From an uncultured Erysipelotrichaceae bacterium (GTDB lineage: Bacteria; Bacillota_I; Bacilli_A; RFN20; CAG-826), in assembly GCA_902800255.1 (NCBI GenBank), contig CADCDV010000028.1:1-7310 (forward strand): 7,310 bases of DNA, in the 5' to 3' direction. A model generated the notes under the pieces. The model had not been told where the DNA came from. It was given only the letters and a program-made list of their open reading frames with translations, and did not search any database. A program made the translations under genes and the position numbers. Position 1 is the stretch's first letter. Every line of letters begins with the position of its first letter. Positions 5,897 through 7,310 of the stretch are shown piece after piece.

Positions 5897-6787
5897 ATGG
5901 AAAAAGAACTTGTTATGAATGCTCCTAACATGGAGATGGAAGAAACCAATCGTTCTCTTCAGAGAAAAGAGAAAAGGGAGAAAGCCAAGAAAGCAGTGGC
6001 CCTTACCTTCGTATGGATCATGCTTCTCGTCATGTATCTCCCAATCATGTACCTCATTCTCTATAGCTTCACCGACGCTAACGTCATCGGTAAGTGGCAG
6101 GGGTTCAATCTCGATTGCTATAGCACCCTCTTCAACCCGAAAAACGCCTATGCCCAGCAGATTTGGGAAGCCGCTTGGAACACCCTTTGGGTGGCCATCG
6201 TCGCCTCAACCCTCTCAACCGTCTTAGGAACCGCTGGCGCCATCGGCATGCATTTCCTTGGGAAGAAGTTCAAAGCCGTCTTCAATTTCGCTAACGAGAT
6301 CCCAATCGTCAATGCTGAGATCGTCATGGCGTTATCGCTCGTCATCCTCTTTGCCTGGCTTAAGCTCCCAACAAGCGCCTTCTCCCTCATCATCGGACAT
6401 ATGGTCCTCACGATTCCATTCGTCGTCATTAACGTCCAGCCGAAACTTGAGCAGATGGACCCATCCCTCTATGAGGCCGCGATGGATCTTGGCGCGAGCA
6501 GGAGCGGCGCCCTCTTCAAAGTCATGATCCCAGATCTCCTTCCAGGTATCTTCTCGGGCTTCATGATCTCAATGACTCTCTCCCTCGATGACTTTGTCAT
6601 CACCGAATTCACCAAACCGTCGGAAGGCACTGATTTCCAGACCATCTCGACCTACGTGCAAGGAACTCTCGCGAAAGGGGCCATCCCAATCCAGATCAGA
6701 TCCTTCACGACCATCATCTTTGTACTCATCGTTGCGGTCATGGTTGGCTACACGATAGTAAATAATCGCAAAGCGAAGAAAATCTAA
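5897..6787 (+). CDS. potC: PotC, second permease of the spermidine/putrescine ABC importer
   Basis: This is the partner of PotB in the membrane channel. It has 296 residues, with a charged N-terminal extension of about 33 residues before the first membrane helix (about 34-57, LTFVWIMLLVMYLPIMYLIL). Five more hydrophobic segments follow. The EAA loop lies at 193-217 (EAAMDLGAS, ending in LLPG), and LDDFVITEF (230-238) is a PotC/YdcV-type family mark. The start is 2 bases after the potB stop. The extension makes it slightly longer than typical PotC proteins (about 260-270 residues); it is hydrophilic and of unknown use. The stop is followed by 20 bases and then potD, so the permease and binding protein are separate genes here rather than a PotC-PotD fusion. 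Confidence 0.92.
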   Translation: MEKELVMNAPNMEMEETNRSLQRKEKREKAKKAVALTFVWIMLLVMYLPIMYLILYSFTDANVIGKWQGFNLDCYSTLFNPKNAYAQQIWEAAWNTLWVAIVASTLSTVLGTAGAIGMHFLGKKFKAVFNFANEIPIVNAEIVMALSLVILFAWLKLPTSAFSLIIGHMVLTIPFVVINVQPKLEQMDPSLYEAAMDLGASRSGALFKVMIPDLLPGIFSGFMISMTLSLDDFVITEFTKPSEGTDFQTISTYVQGTLAKGAIPIQIRSFTTIIFVLIVAVMVGYTIVNNRKAKKI

Positions 6788-6793
6788 TTTTAT

Positions 6794-6799
6794 AGGAGG
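6794..6799 (+). promoter_or_regulatory. Ribosome-binding site of potD
   Basis: AGGAGG, the complete consensus, sits 8 bases before ATG 6808. It is the best site in the operon, in keeping with the usual need for more binding protein than permease. Confidence 0.88.
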
Positions 6800-6807
6800 A
6801 ATTAGAA

Positions 6808-7310
6808 ATGAAAAAAAGCGCACTCATCTTAGCAATGTCCGCACTCATCAGCTTAGGCGGACTCGCTAGCTGCGGTGGCGATGACGGAGCCATCAACCTC
6901 ACCGTCTACAACTGGGAAGACTACATCTATGAAGGTGTCGATGCCAAAGGCAACCCATTAGAGGATTCGACCATCCTTGCCTTCGAGAAAGCCTATGCCG
7001 AAAGCCACGATGGCCAGAAGATCAAAGTCAACTACAAGACCTTCGACACCAACGAGACCATGTACACCAAAATCAGCCAGAAACTCGTCAAGGCTGACCT
7101 CGTTTGCCCTTCTGATTACATGATCCAGAAGATGCAAAGCGAAGGCATGCTCGAATCTTTAGGCTATGACAAGACCAATAAGAAGTACACCGAAGGCCTT
7201 GATAACGTCACCGCCAACACTTCCCCATACATCAAAGACTTATTCGACAGCAATAACTTCAGCGATTTCGCCGTCCCATATTTCTGGGGCACCATGGGTT
7301 ACACCTACAA
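6808..7310 (+). CDS. potD: PotD, polyamine-binding lipoprotein, cut by the window edge
   Basis: This is the extracytoplasmic receptor that delivers spermidine or putrescine to PotBC. The first 167 codons are present and the frame is open at the end of the window. It begins with a lipoprotein signal: MKKS, a hydrophobic run, then lipobox L-A-S-C with C22 as the anchor, as expected for a Gram-positive or mollicute host. Family marks follow in order: VYNWEDYI (33-40), which contributes to the polyamine site, TFDTNETMYTKI (78-89), CPSDYMIQKM (100-109) and the VPYFWGTMGYTY segment (156-167). The gap of 20 bases after potC and the shared codon style place it in the same operon. PotD and PotF-type proteins cannot be told apart safely from this half, so the preference between spermidine and putrescine is open. 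Confidence 0.92.
   Translation, partial: MKKSALILAMSALISLGGLASCGGDDGAINLTVYNWEDYIYEGVDAKGNPLEDSTILAFEKAYAESHDGQKIKVNYKTFDTNETMYTKISQKLVKADLVCPSDYMIQKMQSEGMLESLGYDKTNKKYTEGLDNVTANTSPYIKDLFDSNNFSDFAVPYFWGTMGYTY

Noticed and set aside
3511..7310. Use of TGA as tryptophan, as in many mollicutes
   Set aside because: Tryptophan is TGG throughout the pot genes, and the frames are intact under the standard bacterial code.
1..7310. CRISPR array, insertion sequence, tRNA or rRNA
   Set aside because: No regularly spaced long repeats, transposase motifs, terminal inverted repeats or recognisable RNA gene sequences were seen on either strand.

Overview
The window reads as two unrelated pieces of gut-type bacterial DNA joined near positions 2135-2210. 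The left piece (1 to about 2150) looks like a Bacteroidales plasmid or mobile-element backbone. The right piece (about 2190 to 7310) looks like a chromosomal locus of a low-GC Gram-positive (Firmicutes/Bacilli, Mollicutes-like) bacterium. The reasons are gene families, promoter type and ribosome-binding sites. The left piece has TTTG-N20-TAnnTTTG-type promoters and no clear Shine-Dalgarno sites. The right piece has strong AGGAGG-type sites, lipobox lipoproteins and a uniform codon style (ATC, GTC, CTC, GCC, with CCA for proline). The join may be an assembly chimera or a real integration; the sequence alone cannot decide, but two reading frames run antisense to each other across it.

Left piece: a minus-strand pair encodes a small exported TraO-like protein (762-1193) followed 3 bases later by a D12-class (Dam-type) adenine methyltransferase (758 down to base 1, running off the window). 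Divergent from this pair, on the plus strand, is a Rep_3-family plasmid replication initiator (from 1308). The gap between them is a symmetrical control region: two divergent Bacteroidales-type promoters, a central palindrome and two 22-base inverted arms (19/22 identical), all centred on base 1262. This is most simply an autoregulatory operator for Rep that controls both directions.

Right piece: a minus-strand lipoprotein with two thioredoxin-like halves (start 3083) diverges from a plus-strand operon potA-potB-potC-potD for polyamine (spermidine/putrescine) import. The operon encodes an ATPase (3511-5058), two permeases (5064-5894 and 5897-6787) and a substrate-binding lipoprotein (6808 to the window end, partial). 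PotA is long (515 residues), with an extra segment inside the ATPase domain and a second TOBE-like segment at its C-terminus. The 427-base gap between the lipoprotein and potA is low-complexity and rich in A-tracts, with a short degenerate 12-13 base tandem repeat, an alternating CG tract and a small dyad before potA.

No tRNA, rRNA, CRISPR array or insertion sequence was seen. The items most worth a second look are the junction, the symmetrical bidirectional operator/promoter and the short, possibly internally deleted TraO-like protein.
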